From NCBI GenBank assembly GCA_945643635.1, contig CALZFC010000277.1, positions 62,001 to 126,000 on the forward strand: a DNA stretch of 64,000 nt, read 5' to 3'. This document shows positions 21,916 through 34,000 of this stretch, in pieces. The notes under the pieces are model-generated. The model saw nothing but the letters and a program-made list of their open reading frames with translations. It did not search any database and was not told the DNA's origin. Position 1 is the stretch's first letter. Every line of letters starts with the position of its first letter. The position numbers and the translations under genes were made by a program. The DNA comes from Allodiplogaster sudhausi. Taxonomy: Eukaryota; Nematoda; Chromadorea; Rhabditida; Diplogasteridae.

Positions 21916-24184
21916 GAACTTTTATTGTATTTACTCTTTACAAAGGAAAGTTGGATGGCAAATATTATCTTATCGATTAACCTGAACGGGTGGTAGTGCA
22001 TGTTGCTGCCGAGTTCGTAGTCCACTCCAAAGTTGTCCGTGTCTTTGGCCAAGTCGAAATTGTAGCGTTCATTGTTCTATAAGTGGAAGGAAGCCATTCA
22101 AGTAAAATGTAACAATTTAATGTTTTTTCAATGTATATTGTAAATGACATTCTCGATGAAATCGTACCAAAGCATTGGCCTCCACGTATGTCACGTAGTT
22201 GCCGCGATCGGGACGCGCCTGTGTATGGAAAAGACCGAGGGCGTGGCCGATTTCGTGAGTAGCAATTCCGGTCTGAAATAAATGCATTTTTCAAATTGAC
22301 GACCAATGTACATACATACATATGTACATATGTACGCATGACGTAATTCAGCCTATGGGACAAAAGTTAGAAAAGATCACGCTTTGGTGTATTATAAATG
22401 TGGTCGTGAAGTGAAGAATGCGATGCTGATTTAGAAATAGATAAAAGTAAAGGACTGTGCTCATTGCCGTTCACAATGTACTGCCCAAAATAATCGAGCT
22501 GACATATTGACAGTCGGGACCGAGCGAGAGTTCTTGCTCCGCATTCTGGCGGCCAATCATGGACCAACACTTGTTCAGATCGAGGATCCGGATTCGCCTC
22601 GGAGCCTGGCGATTCTCCTGCAGATCATTACTTTACCATTTGTGGCATCCATTGATCTTCCCATTCACATAAATTAAAAGAGGTATCCTTCGAATAATTC
22701 TACAGTAGCGCTAGAGAACGAGTTTGAATGCGCGCCTTCATAAAGTTGCCTGTCGCTCTGTCGAGAGAGCATGTGAAATAGGAGCGCTTCATTGACCTAC
22801 CGTAGCTAATCCTCTGAACTTATCCTCATAGAAAAAAAACAGTTCATTCCCTGGATACCTCCTTTGCTAAATCGAACAGTTGTCAATATTACGTAACTCT
22901 TGGCTAATTCCGAATCTGTATTCCAGAAAATATGAACTATTCAGAAAGTAGAGGAAAGGGAATAAATGTGTTGGGTAAGAGAAAGCTCGCCTGGAAGGAG
23001 ATGCAAGTGTTTGCCTGCCAGTATTTCATCGCCTCGAAGACCACCGAACGATCATATCCTTTAATGCTAAGGTATACTAGTTATGTCTTATATCTTATAA
23101 GAAAGCGTATAACATACTAGATCGTGACATGCATTAAAGGTATACTTTGTAGCGCCTTAACCATGTAAACAAGGGAATAAAAGAAATGCTGCGGTCTTAA
23201 ATACCCATTCTCCGAGACAAGAAAAGAGTAAGTAAGAATATCGGGATATTCTCGAACTGTAAGATTGGTCGAAGTAGTAGGGGATGACTCTGTCTAGCCA
23301 TGTGTTTCTCGGATACCACTGCGGCTTCCAGGCTTGGCGGCGGGCGCGAGACGGGTTCTGCTTCATGAGGCGCTGCTCTCGCATCATGTCCAGTTGTTCC
23401 CTGAATAAAGGATATGTAGGTCATAAACAACATGTTCCGTCTTGGCGTTTCGCATCACCATGATATCCACCCCTTACACTCTATTCTGAGTGTGAACGCT
23501 AACTGATTGAGGACGATATCGCCTTCGAAGAAGTCCGCTGAAAGTCGCTCCTCTCTGACATTTCTGTCGATAAAGTCGCCCTTGAGGGCTTCTGCGCTGT
23601 ACGGAACATCTGCTGACTGAAAACATACGAATTTATTAGATAGAAGTCTGCTTTCACTTTCTGAATTTTCTGGGAGCAGCTTCTACAGCTGACTTGAATT
23701 CCGGTCTGCTTGGTCTTCTCATTCTCCTCATTCACGGCGTCGTTCAGCGCCTTCATCTCGGCGTGCATTTCCGACAGAGAAACATGCTTCGCGATGATCG
23801 CCTGCATTTTAATGACTGCATTCATTCATTTTAGTAATCACTTTTGATTCAAAAGAAGTGAAGGTAGAGTTTTCAATGATCTAAATGTTTTTGTATGTCG
23901 CAGATAATTGTCATATAAATATAATATTTGCAATATGGGTTTTCTTCCTTCCATAAACGCTTCTTACAAATAGCCTAAAGGATAGTTGCCTTAAAGTAGG
24001 TTAACATTTTGAATAGATGATGAACCAATGAACTGGATCATTTTGAAAAACGATTTAGATAATTCCGTATGAGAAATGACCGTAAGTGGTGAAATAGTGG
24101 CCGTGAACTAGCCTCGGTCTCATCGACATCATCTGCCGAAGCGGAGAAGAAGAGAGCACACACGAGAAGTGGCAGAAGTTGCAT
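20729..24184 (-). CDS. Astacin-type zinc metalloprotease with EGF and CUB domains (NAS family)
   Basis: The ATG at 24184 opens a signal peptide, MQLLPLLVCALFFSASA. The prodomain spans exons 23694-23815, about 23477-23612 and 23258-23400. A basic SRARRQAWKP site precedes the protease, whose start reads WLDRVIPYYFDQSY, then VVFEAMKYWQANTCISF (22991-23058). The zinc motif THEIGHALGLFHTQARPDR is at 22168-22272 and the Met-turn region GSNMHYHPF at 21983-22076; the protease domain ends INRYYTCFG (21788-21913). One EGF module follows (21509-21629), then a CUB domain across three exons (21280-21399, 21057-21223, 20844-20958), with a stop at the start of the last exon (20731). This order matches secreted nematode NAS proteases of the EGF-CUB subgroup, which act on extracellular matrix or cuticle; the exact orthologue is not assigned. 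Two introns use GC donors. All catalytic residues are present. Confidence 0.88.
22677..22866. mobile_element. Short TIR element (MITE) in an astacin intron
   Basis: Ends are inverted: AAAAGAGGTATCCTTCGAA on the left and a TTCCCTGGATACCTCCTTTG-like right end. It lies in the intron between the exons ending 22617 and starting 22991. Internal sequence (CTACAGTAGCGCTAGAGAA) matches the element at 25383-25665 in reverse. Confidence 0.7.
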
Positions 24185-25382
24185 TCTGTAATTTAAGAAA
24201 TTTGTTATTTTATGTTTTGTAAATTAGAAATGAGAACCTTGGTCAGGTTGAGAAGCTTTCGATATTGTGGAAGATAGGTTTTTAAAATTAGTACGGCTAA
24301 CCTTGATGTTTGGATGGTAGGTCGGGAGCTGTCGACCCACGGAAGTGCCGTTCCATAGTCGGCCTGCCCTTTTATACTAGTAAAGTTTTGATTGTACAGA
24401 TGTTTCGGCTTGCAAAATTCCATTCTTGTATGACATTTTCGTAATGAATTGACTGAACAGCGAACACGAACAGAAATAAAAAAATTCTGAAAACAAGATA
24501 TTGTTCTTTTTTCGATGCCTGTGTGAACATGGGAAGCAGCCATGATTGCACAGGCATAAACTTGCAAACAACCGTCACCGGTCATGCTTCCTCCATTCCA
24601 TCCTATTGGAGAATATATAATGTTATTTAAAGACTGTAAAAAATTTTTAAGTGTTTGCAATCTATATGGATGACATTTGATTTCTCTTTCTTGGATTCAT
24701 AAGTTTAGACTACCCCTAGTAGAAGGGAATACGGGTTGTTGTGTAATCGCTGTGCAACTTTTTCGCCCAGTGCCATCGCGTGAAGGCCAAGCTGAAAGAA
24801 TTCAAGCTTCAGCTGTTCGGCGAAACATTATTATGTAGTTTCAAAATTCTTAGAAAATAAAATAATGTATTAACTGTCGTTAATTGCAGGAGTAATAAAC
24901 GATTCTTTGCATCATGGCGAAATTAATCAGCAACAAAATGCGACTATTTATTATTGATTGAAAGAAGATTCCGTAGATGCTCGCATTTGATGCCGCTGAG
25001 CATACAATCTCGGATACGCAACATGTGATACATTCTCTGAAACGTGTAGATAGAGGATCTCAAACGACAAAAGGCAGTGCGGTGACAATTTGTATACTTG
25101 GCAATTCATTCTTTATACCATTACGTATTAAAGAGGAAAGCGAACAGCGTGGAGATTAAGCGACGTCACGGGAAAGGCCAAGAAGACGCGGTAGATGCGG
25201 ATAGCATCGTGGAAGACTTGCAAGAGGGTCGGGTCACCGACTCCATTTGAAAGGCGAGACTCTCTAACTAAGCAACCTTGAATTCGAGAATCAATAATTG
25301 TAAATAAAGGGAGTGTCAGCATTTTATAGATGCAAAAAGTTTCTTGCTTTTTTCAAAATAACCCTTACAACGAGAGCAAAAT
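24185..25382. other. Intergenic, nothing recognised
   Basis: Region upstream of the astacin start. Short open frames only; no coding exon with splice support or recognisable family. Confidence 0.4.
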
Positions 25383-25665
25383 TAAAGGAGGTATCCGGGG
25401 AATAATTAACATGTCTTTTTTTCTGTATGGATAAGCTCATCTTGGCGTAAAACATATACACAGAAAGTTTGAGCGATTTTCTCCCATTATATTCTGAGCA
25501 ATAGTAATGCGAAAACTGGCGGGTAGAGAATTAGCTACGGTAGGTCAGAGCCGCCCTCCTATTTCTCATGCTCTCTCGACCGAGCGACAGGCAACTTTAT
25601 GAGAGCGCGCATTCAAACTGTTTCTCTAGCGCTACTGTATAAATATTCGCCGGATACTTCCTTTA
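25383..25665. mobile_element. Short TIR element (MITE), same family as 22677-22866
   Basis: Ends AAAGGAGGTATCCGGGGAAT and, on the right, ATTCGCCGGATACTTCCTTT are inverted copies. It is about 280 bases long with no coding capacity. The region with GAGAGCATGAG / CAGGCAACTTTATGA-like sequence is shared with the 22677 element in the opposite direction. Confidence 0.75.
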
Positions 25666-27092
25666 AAGTGTGGCAAACTCGAGTTCGCAGGCTCAGTGTA
25701 CGTGAGAACGCGAATGGGGTACCAGTCAGAAGCAGATGTGTCGTAGTCGAGGGCAAGGACGTTCATCGCGAACTACGTAGTCCGAAGAATATGTGTTTTT
25801 TTTTAATAATTACTGAAAAATAATCCGTCAAAATGGTCACAACAGTATAATGTTTTATATGCTATTGCATGGAACCTCGGAGATTTTCTTGAAGCTCCGG
25901 GAAAGATACCGGATCGATTTTGCTCAAATGTATCCAGCGCTCCGGGAAAGATCCCGGATCTTTGACATTGTGAGAAATAGCGTTTAAAAGTGGTAGTTTG
26001 TCTGGCCTCTCTCATTTCGTGGTTATCTTTAGTTTTCTCTCGCAGTCAAAGCAATTTCCGGGAAATAACGCTCACGGCCACCCGAACCAAGTCTAATTTG
26101 AAAATGTATATCAAAAATAATAAAATATACGAATTAACATTTGCATGCAAAAGGAATATATTTTTAGTGCGCATGGCATATGTTTTTCTCCGGGAACTTT
26201 CCCCCACCACTAAAGAATTTCTCCAGGAACTTTTCGGGACCGGTGCGGGAATTCTGAACGTTCCCGCACCGCTCCCGGAACTTTTAGCATAGAAGGTGCG
26301 GCAGGCTTCGTCAATGTACTCCCATTTTCTCATCCGAGTTTCTGCTAATGGGAAACTGCCAAAAATAAACAGACACAACTATTTTAGCAACAATATTCTT
26401 ACCATTAGATACATCTGTCTTTTTCTGTGTATGCATCTTAAAACCATTGTAAAAATGTAGAAAGACATCGAAAAATGTTTTCTCACTTTCTGACTGGATG
26501 TGATATCTCGCAAATATCATCACTAGAACTTGCTACAAAAAAAATGTAGATGGCAGAAGGGGTTGAAAGAAAAGGAAAGTGGCTAGAAAGCCACCGAAAC
26601 CAGTTGGTTAGAGACGAGAAGCAGCCAATGGCCGCTAGAGAAAGTAGAAGAAGTGACTTTGAAAATTCTGGTATGCTCATATTTGTTATTTGTGCTATAA
26701 ATTGAGTGATATTTACTTCTCGACAATTGTCCTAATTGTTCACTCTAAAGGTACGATTTTTTGCTCCGGAAAATTCCGAATGTAATGTGAAATATGTATA
26801 ATGGACTTGTAAATCACTGAAAATGTGAATAAAATTAAGAAAGTAAGCAAATGTAGTCATTAAATTTGAAAAGTCACGAACGTGATTGCTTTGTAAAGTA
26901 TTACCGCAAGAAATGGGAGTGGATGTGCCATTCCTCCTACAACCAAGGCCGGCGAGTGGCTGGCGAGCGTATGGCTCTCCCTCTTTCTTTCGAATTAGAC
27001 GATGCTTACTCCTGCCTCGTCCGGTCATTTCACTTTTCTTTTTTCCGCCTCCCATTCTCACATTTTTCTTCTGTATTCTACCTTAATTTTAG
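25666..27092. other. Intergenic with CCGGGAA-rich repeats
   Basis: No gene recognised. GCTCCGGGAAAGATACCGGAT at about 25890 is repeated with one change about 55 bases on. At 26215-26285 a GC-rich stretch with GGTGCGGGA...TCCCGCACC can fold back on itself. Open frames here look non-coding. Confidence 0.45.
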
Positions 27093-28067
27093 AAAAGTCA
27101 AAAAAGACGGTTAGGAGGAAGTCCAACCGCGATGGAGTGAGGAAGTCTCCTAGCAAAGTAAGTTAAATGCTGCTATATTTTGTAATAAACATACCCCATC
27201 CGTTTTCAATTTTAGAAGAGTTAAAAAAATTTTTGCAGGAAAAAAGAAAGGGAAGCAAAGTTGAAAGGACGAAGGTCTGTTGGATTTTAAAATGTAGTTG
27301 ATTTTATCACAAAACAGAAATGTGAAGTCTTTTAGAGGAGCAAGATGTACAGTCACAAGGAACAGAAGCTCTCGGTATGTATTCTTAAAGCATATCAAAA
27401 GCTTTGTTTACAATTTAATCAAAGGCATTAAAGCTTTACTAAAAAGGTACAAGAGTTATAAAGGCACGAGAAAAACACGACTGAATCAATTCAGAGTGTC
27501 GAAAAGAGGAATGAAATGAGATCTACGGCGAAGGAAGAGACTCCGAGTATGAAATCATCTCGCAACGGCACCCCGAGGAAAAGCCTGGAAGAAAAAGGTT
27601 ATTTTATTCCGTCTGTAAGTCTTCAGGTTTCCGCGTTTTATCAATTGTGAAATAATTTTAAAACTGTGCAATGAAATTTTTTAGACAGCAAGACAAAAGG
27701 CACGGTCTCCATGAGGAAGAACAAGAAGAAGATCTTGTTCGTTTCTTCCGTACTAAATTTAGCAATCTCGAAAAAAAAAAACGAAAACACCTGTAAACTA
27801 TCTAAAGGTAATTTGTAAAGATATTTTGAAAAGTGTGAAAGATTCAATGCCTTGCAGCGAAAACATTCCGAAAATCGAGGCCGACAAGACAGAAGAGTTC
27901 GAGAACGGAGAGATGGAGCCGGCAATCGGTCGCATCAAGGAACACGCAATACGCTGGAAGGAAGAAGGACAGGGAAAGTCTCCAGATCTGAAGGAAGAAG
28001 GCCAGGGAAAGCAAGGTCCTCCGCGTTCTCCAGATCTATCTCAGAGATCGTAAGTGAACCAGAGTGA
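27093..28067 (+). CDS. Candidate multi-exon basic, low-complexity protein
   Basis: Several short exons with acceptor and donor signals encode Lys/Arg/Ser-rich peptides: 27093-27157 (KKTVRRKSNRDGVRKSPSK), 27239-27274 (KRKGSKVERTK), about 27510-27596 (STAKEETPSMKSSRNGTPRK), about 27686-27730 (KGTVSMRKNKKKIL) and about 27858-28067, which is open in two frames, one acidic-basic (IPKIEADKTEEFENGEMEPA) and one Arg/Ser-rich. The composition suggests a nuclear or nucleic-acid-binding disordered protein. Exon joins were not all verified and no domain was recognised, so this could also be spurious AG-rich sequence. Confidence 0.3.
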
Positions 28068-28260
28068 GAAGAGTGGAGGAGGAGACGGCAGAGTGACGCA
28101 GGCGGAAGAGGAGATTGCATAAGATCACAACATCCTTCCTTTCGCAAGCCCACCCATCCACCTATGCCTGTCCTTGCGTTGTCGTTTCCTTCCCCTCACT
28201 ACCCCTCTCTCATAAAGCAAGCTGAAATGAGTAAAACCTTTATCCAGAAAAAAATAGAGT

Positions 28261-29709
28261 CTAGGACCGAACTGTTGAAAGAACTTTGCTCTGCACGCTT
28301 ACAAAAGCCGCTGTTGAGGAAACTTTTCCATCAATGAGCATCGGCAGAGATCGTTTGCAGTTAAGAAAGCGGAGCCAGCCAAAAACTGCCTGACGATACT
28401 CTCTAGTGATACTAATCACAATTAGCGGATTCAGCACAGGGGGAAAGCTGATGAAAATGCAAAGAGAATTGATGATAGAAGACGTGCTGGACAAGAGAGT
28501 TATCATGTACGGAACGAGTAAACATGCGATTAGCGAGACGCTCTGAAATGGGAATGCGTGACGAGAGATCGACGATAAGCTTGCGAGATCCAAATTGAAA
28601 GTTGTAGCTCAAACCTGGAGAACAAGCACAACTAGCGCCATTCTCTGCATTCTCTTCGCGGATTCTCCCATCGTGCGATGACGGATGAAAGTGAGGATGG
28701 CAGCGCACACTACGATCGTAGAGAGAATGAGAATATTCAGCATCACACATGATAGCGCAGTCAGAATCACTTGGGTATGCTGCAAGGGAGTCATTGTCTC
28801 CATTGACTTTCCACGGCAACTCTCGGTTTCTCACAACATTCCACATTCTCATGGTTACCATTAAATAAAACTTTGGGTGTAAATAACTGAAAAAGAAAGA
28901 GTCACGGACGTTGCTACGATCGAATCCGAGAATGTAATGCTCTGATGGATCAAGGCGAAACTGGCGTATCACTTCGTTCTTTCTGTCTTCCCCATGCATC
29001 AGAGACGTGGTGTTCAGTGCGACCCACGCGGCAGTTCCGGCGGCGGCGGCCACTGAGGCAGCAGTCGCTCGACGCTGATCACGAAGCCAGCCCAGTCGGC
29101 GCCATCTAAAAGCTCCCACGATAGCCGAGTTCGATGCAGAACTTTATATGGCAAACTTAAAACATTTACGATTACAAATTGCAGACCCGGTGACGACACC
29201 AAATCTGTAGAGGAATCCCAAGAGGACGAGCACCATGCTACCAACGAAGCCGTAATCAACGATCATATAAAGTATGACCGGCAGCGCGCCCGACGTCGCC
29301 AGCCATGGCGCAGTCGATGCAAGCGCGATGATTCCTTCTGCCGCGAGTGGCACCTGCAGTTTATTTCCTTTTGGAGGAATACTTATTCGGGCTATTTGAC
29401 CTCATTGTTCATATCGTGAAGAGCGTCTATTTCTCGGAATTGAGGAGGAATGCGAATAATTCGATATCTTTGTCATATATACTATGTTTGTTTATCTATT
29501 AAAAAAAAAACTTTTTGAATGGCAAATTAAACCGGCGAGAAAGCCGCGAGCGCCACCGAGTAGAAGCAGTCAAAGACAGCGGCGACCACAATAATCTTCT
29601 CATATCCACCGATCAGACGACTCTTCTGAGTCAGAAGAACGACCAAGAAGATTCCATTGAAGAGCACCGCCGTTGCGGCAGACGCACAATATTTGATGTG
29701 TTCTTTCAT
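28261..29709 (-). CDS. Nematode 7TM chemoreceptor (Str/Srd-like)
   Basis: Five exons on the minus strand. The first (to about 29709) has TM1-2 (ATAVLFNGIFLVVLLTQK; IIVVAAVFDCFYSVALAAF). The second (29166-29346) has VPLAAEGIIALASTAPWLA and TM3 (VGSMVLVLLGFLYRFGVV). The third (about 28900-29105) has a basic loop, TM4 (TAASVAAAAGTAAWVAL) and an extracellular stretch (QFRLDPSEHYILGFD). The fourth has TM5 (LSCVMLNILILSTIVVCAAI), and the last has TM6 (SLIACLLVPYMITLLSS) and TM7 (CIFISFPPVLNPLIVISITR), ending RS-stop at 28261. The PPVLNPLIVI motif and the short tail fit the nematode Str/Srd/Srj chemoreceptor superfamily. These act as odorant receptors on ciliated sensory neurons; the ligand is unknown. 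The exact start is uncertain and could lie slightly upstream. No disabling mutation was seen. Confidence 0.75.
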
Positions 29710-30176
29710 CAGAGGCTCGGCTCTTCTTCTGAGGTGAGAACAGAATGCAAGCTGCGAGGCCTTGAGGCTACTGTCAATCTCACCGGAATCTAATTAACGT
29801 CGTTTCCCTTGAGAGTCAATCTTTCAGCGGGCAGCCACTGTGACTGTTCGTCATCAACAGCTGTGGAAATGACATTTGAATAATTAAGCGAAAGTGCCTT
29901 TATTAATATTCTACATAATGGGCTCTACCGCTGCAGAAAAAAGTGTTCTGTCATGGAAAACAAAAAGTGCCATTGTCATCATTCGTTTATTAGGAGAGTT
30001 ATTATTGACTAAGAAAAGGTTTTCTATTTGTGCTATTTTTTCACATTAGAAAACAATAAGTTAATATTCATTCAGCACTGGACCCGTTCATCGATGCAAC
30101 AGTGAAACAACCCTTTCTTCCCTGGCATCTAATAAGTCATCAATTTCGATATAACTTGCAGAAATATGATGCATGG
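29710..30176. other. Gap between two minus-strand receptor genes
   Basis: Contains the possible 5' end of the chemoreceptor and the 3' flank of the adhesion GPCR; no repeat or RNA gene seen. Confidence 0.4.
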
Positions 30177-30998
30177 CTAGATAAGACTGTTCGAGTGAGG
30201 TTTCTCTTCTTCTGCTGCTAGCTCTTCCTCTTTACTCTTCACCTCGGCATTGGTGGCCGTCTTCTTTGTGTTCTTCTGAACGTTGTATGATTGTGTCCTC
30301 GCGAAGGCAATCATTTTGTAAAGGTAGAGGAGCAACATCACTAATCCCTGCAAAATGAGCTCTTATGAGGACAGACAGCCAATCATTTCTTAATGAGAAA
30401 AATATTTACCTGTGATCCGATCATAATAACAAAGACGATATGCCAGACGCTGACGTGCGGATAGTAAAGAGAGAAGAATTGTACAGCCTGAAAGAATGGA
30501 AGGGAGCTGATAAAATACATACTCTATTTAAACGTCTCTTCATTGTTTTACTTATAGTCAATGGATCATATATAAATACATACATATACAGACCGTACGA
30601 AACGATGGAAAACACAAACATGGTAAACTCAGTTACTGCTATGATGTAAAGCCATTATGTCTGCAAGAATAGCCTTACCCAAGGAACTCCAAGCGTGAAC
30701 TGCATGAGGAAGAGAGATGTAATCCGTTTGAACAGATCTTGCGACTGCATTACCTGATGAGTCATATCACTTTCATTGCCCTTTCTCTTGTCTTTTCTCT
30801 CTTCATCTCATTATTTGCTTCTTCAATAGATTAATCTTTCTTGCTATTCTACTTCGAACCTGTGTGAATCCTGCACGGCCCGGCAGCGGCAGAATGCGCA
30901 GCGCGATGAGCGAGAGGCAAATTGAGCCAGTCACCGCAGTAAAGACCGAAGGGAGGACGACTGCCAGGGATACAAAGTCAGGACGCACCCAACACCTG

Positions 30999-31056
<58 letters not shown>

Positions 31057-34000
31057 TACTTATGTATGTATGTAGAGACAGGTAAAGAAAGAGAGCGAAG
31101 TAGATAAAGGGTGTTACTGTAAAAGGCTTTCAATTGGAGAATCGGCTTCCACTTAAAATGACAGTGTACCGCAAATCGCAAAGTTCCAAGATAACCCTAT
31201 ATATTATTAAATATTTAAACGAGGCGATGAAAGGGAGTAATGAAGAAAGCGTCTAACATGCCGTCATTCCTGTTGAAGAAGGGCGTGAAGGCAAAGAGAA
31301 CAATGGATATTACTGTTGGGATACCTGCGAAATTCATAAAACTATATTTTACAGAAGTAATTTCGGAATACGAAATGACAGAAGTACGAACCGCACGCGA
31401 CGGCCATCACAATCTCGACACGCGTCGCGTATCCGACTGCGAGGATGGCGACGGCCGCCAGTCTTCCAAGCAACGATGAGGAATCTTGTCCTGAAAATAC
31501 ACTCCACTTCTGGATCATCGACCAAAGTTTAAAAAAACCTGAGTTGAAAGACATTCAATAAAGAATATTCAGAAGGTAATTAAACAATTACCAACGGTTC
31601 GGAAGAAAATGTGAAGCGTGCGAAGAGCGGCAAAATGCGTGAAGAGGATTGTTCTCGAAAGGCGAGGGAGTTCATTTTTACTCTTTTTTCTATTTATATT
31701 ATATTGAGAATACATAAAGTTCTGCCTAAAATAATTAAGAATACAAACATATAAAAAAATTGTCCGCGAAATAAATGTACATAGAAAGGGAAGAAAAAAT
31801 TAAATGAATTATTGAAAGACACCAGACTAACGTCAGCAAGAGCGCGTAAGTGATGGCGGCGAAGAAGGAGCACGCAGCACCCGAGACGGCCTCGTAGCTG
31901 AAGAGAGCGAAGCAGGCGTGGAAGGAGAAGAGCGCGGCGAGGTGCGCGAGAGACAGCAACGCGCCCGAGGGGTCCGCGCTCAACAGGGCGAAAGTCTATT
32001 CATTTTACTTCTTGAGAATTTTACAATTAAATTTTTTTAGGAAAGTAGACAAAAAAGCGAAATGCTTGTACTTAACAAAGACTGAATTACTTTTCCGTCA
32101 GCGGCGCGTTGGTGCCAAGAATCTTGCCAAGCCAGCTGCGCAAAAGTACGGCAAGCGTTACGTCCGGTGCGCTGTAAATTAATAGGATTTATTCGCAAAA
32201 TGTTTTTTTTTTATATTAATTTTGTCACCGTTAACCGGGACAATTTACAAGCCTCGATTTATAATCTTTTAGTTAAAAAAAAGCCAATTTACATTCTGAC
32301 AACAGTGAGCGCAATGGTGACGAGGAGCGAGAGAATGGACGTGGCCGAGAGCAGCTCGGAGAAGACGACGACGCCCACGGAGCAGACGAGCGGATCATCC
32401 ATCACGCCATCCTGCGAGCGATCCATTGTTCATCTCATTCAATTTGGCGCCAAATTTTCAAAGCTATTTCTTTTATATTCGAACAATGTTTAATGGCTTC
32501 GCGAATTATTTTTTGTTAATGCTGTGCTATTTTTTTGTTGATGCCAATACGCTGTGAACATCTAGTTCTCTCGTTTTTCCTCACCATCAGTATCCTATCG
32601 TTCCATGCTTATCTCTCGTCCAAAATGCAAGTTCGCTTCACCAACAATGATGAGAGTAAAGTCGGTGAGATGTGGGACATCGGCAACGAAGCCGTCGGCC
32701 GTCCTCATCACCTGGCAGATGGCCTCCTCCGACCACTGCGAGCCCGTCCACCACGTCAGGCCGTAGCTGCCGTGCAGTGGCTGCATGGCTCCCTGTGTTC
32801 AACAACATTCATGATGACATGAGGAGACGTGCTAGAAAAACTAGACGGAAAAACCTAAAAGAATAATAAAAAATTCGACTGCAGTCTTCTATCGAAATCA
32901 CATATTTAAAGAGAGAGGAAGTTGAACGAGAGGAATGTCAAAACCCAATGCATACTTTCATGTCATTCAGTTGTACGCGCGCCATCCACTCATTGCTCGC
33001 TAGGCGCGAGATGCGTTGCGGTCGCGTCGCGGTATTTCCGTCTGCTTTGCTCGAAAGAAGAGTTGCAGAGAGTACAGAGTGGCGATCCTCGGGCATCATT
33101 AGCTGCTGCTGACAGCGTGGTGGGTCAGAGGAACTCGCAGTCCGGCGACCTGAATGAAGAGAGATATGTATGTATGTACATACATACATAGATAGCCATA
33201 GCCAGAGAGAGGAACGATGAGATTAGGAGACTTAATATCTGAAATATGAAACAACGGTTGAAAAGATATATTGCTACATGCATCTGAACATTAAAAATGG
33301 ATGCTTTGAAAAACAGAACAAGAAAATATAAGTAAATGTAGAAAAGTCTTCTTCTTAAAAAAAGAAAGGATTGAATTAAACCATTGGGAAAGAGCGGAAT
33401 GTTAGAGTGGCGTTTTTGCGACATGTGAAGATTCCGCGTCCGTGTGATAGAGATAAAAGCATGGGAAACTGAAATGAACTTAATGTAATGTCAACGATGA
33501 TCTTCTAGAGCTTCATTTTCTATGCGCTCGAGTAAACAGAAATGGAACAGGGCTGATTGTGACGTGGAAAAAAATGGCATAATTACCGCCTTCTGCACAG
33601 AAGACATCCGGCGGCACTTGAATGGAGCTGGCGCCGGGGGAGGCGGCGGCGTCCGCCGTTCCACTGAACGCGTTGCCGCTGTCGATGATCGCGAATGTCT
33701 CGGCCTCTTTTTTGGCCGATGAACATTCTATCTGGGAATGCAGCAACGGTCAATTGTATTAAGCGAATAGACAAGCGATAATATCATGGTTAGCTATTGA
33801 TTTGATTGTCATTTTCGCTCATTTTAAAATAATAAATACATAAAATCATAGTTATTATCATGAATACCTTTTGAGAGCGAAATCCGATGTTTGTACTGTT
33901 CAGAAAATTGATCGTCGCTTCGTTGCTGTTGACGACGAGCATCGCGAATGTGTCCAGGATCCTGATAGTTATTTTTTATCTAGGTACATCCAGAATTTCA

